Shown piece after piece: positions 63,189 to 64,000 of a stretch of 64,000 bases of DNA; positions within the stretch are counted from its first letter, which is position 1, and each line of letters opens with the position of its first letter. The stretch spans positions 682,001 through 746,000 of the forward strand of contig CP074381.1 in assembly GCA_022041995.1 (NCBI GenBank). Reading direction: 5' to 3'. Below the pieces are notes generated by a model that was not told where the DNA came from, made no database searches, and worked only from the letters and a program-made list of their open reading frames with translations. This DNA is from Cupriavidus necator. GTDB taxonomy: Bacteria; Pseudomonadota; Gammaproteobacteria; Burkholderiales; Burkholderiaceae. The translations under genes were made by a program, and so were the position numbers.

Positions 63189-64000
<812 letters not shown>

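Overview
The window looks like chromosome 1 core genome of a beta-proteobacterium of the Burkholderiaceae, most likely Cupriavidus. The evidence is very high GC with G/C-rich third positions, a beta-type RNase P RNA, the order rplM-rpsI-bactofilin-erpA, a FadN-type beta-oxidation operon with its own TetR regulator, and divergence of lptD-surA-pdxA-rsmA from amgK-murU. The species is inferred from gene order and protein character, because no search could be run. No CRISPR array, prophage, insertion sequence or tRNA gene was seen.

Layout. 1-5 kb: the end of aspS, a membrane-anchored coiled-coil protein, nudB, a ybhP-like nuclease, mobB on the opposite strand, and clsB with a frameshift. 5-13.6 kb: a tetR-led fatty-acid beta-oxidation operon (acyl-CoA dehydrogenase, FadB-type bifunctional enzyme, thiolase, DegV, enoyl-CoA hydratase). 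13.6-19 kb: a thioesterase, an Atm1-type ABC exporter and a sulfonate/nitrate/thiamine-type ABC importer. 19-25 kb: lysR, gdhA and the glutamate/aspartate importer gltIJKL. 25-30.6 kb: a class II amidotransferase, tartrate/D-malate dehydrogenase and glycerate kinase, pyrC, a DUF3025 protein and rnpB. 30.6-36 kb: an OsmC protein, a 730-bp intergenic region with a likely small RNA gene, rplM-rpsI, bactofilin, erpA, and a dioxygenase/LysR divergent pair. 36-42 kb: anmK, an M23 peptidase, tyrS, dtd and small metabolic genes. 42-54 kb, mostly minus strand: two exported proteins, ruvB, ruvA, glpQ (frameshifted), ruvC, purH, fis, dusB, a UbiH-family hydroxylase and pepP. 54-64 kb: murU, azlD, azlC and amgK on minus; lptD, surA, pdxA, rsmA and the start of trpS on plus.

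Functional links. The beta-oxidation genes form a complete cycle with a putative fatty-acid-binding DegV. gdhA and gltIJKL combine glutamate uptake with glutamate catabolism or synthesis. anmK, amgK and murU are all peptidoglycan-recycling functions, and an M23 endopeptidase lies directly upstream of anmK. lptD and surA form an outer-membrane assembly unit.

The most interesting non-coding signals are these: a promoter-to-terminator transcript at about 31362-31522 with five CCTCC (anti-Shine-Dalgarno) motifs; a hairpin plus T-run between gltI and gltJ; a 99-bp nested inverted repeat between the thiolase and degV; a pair of inverted REP-like units; and a three-half-site operator between a dioxygenase and its LysR regulator. 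Four places (clsB, the 5' end of tetR, glpQ, trpS) each look as if one G or C has been lost from a G/C run. That pattern suggests sequence errors rather than four independent pseudogenes.
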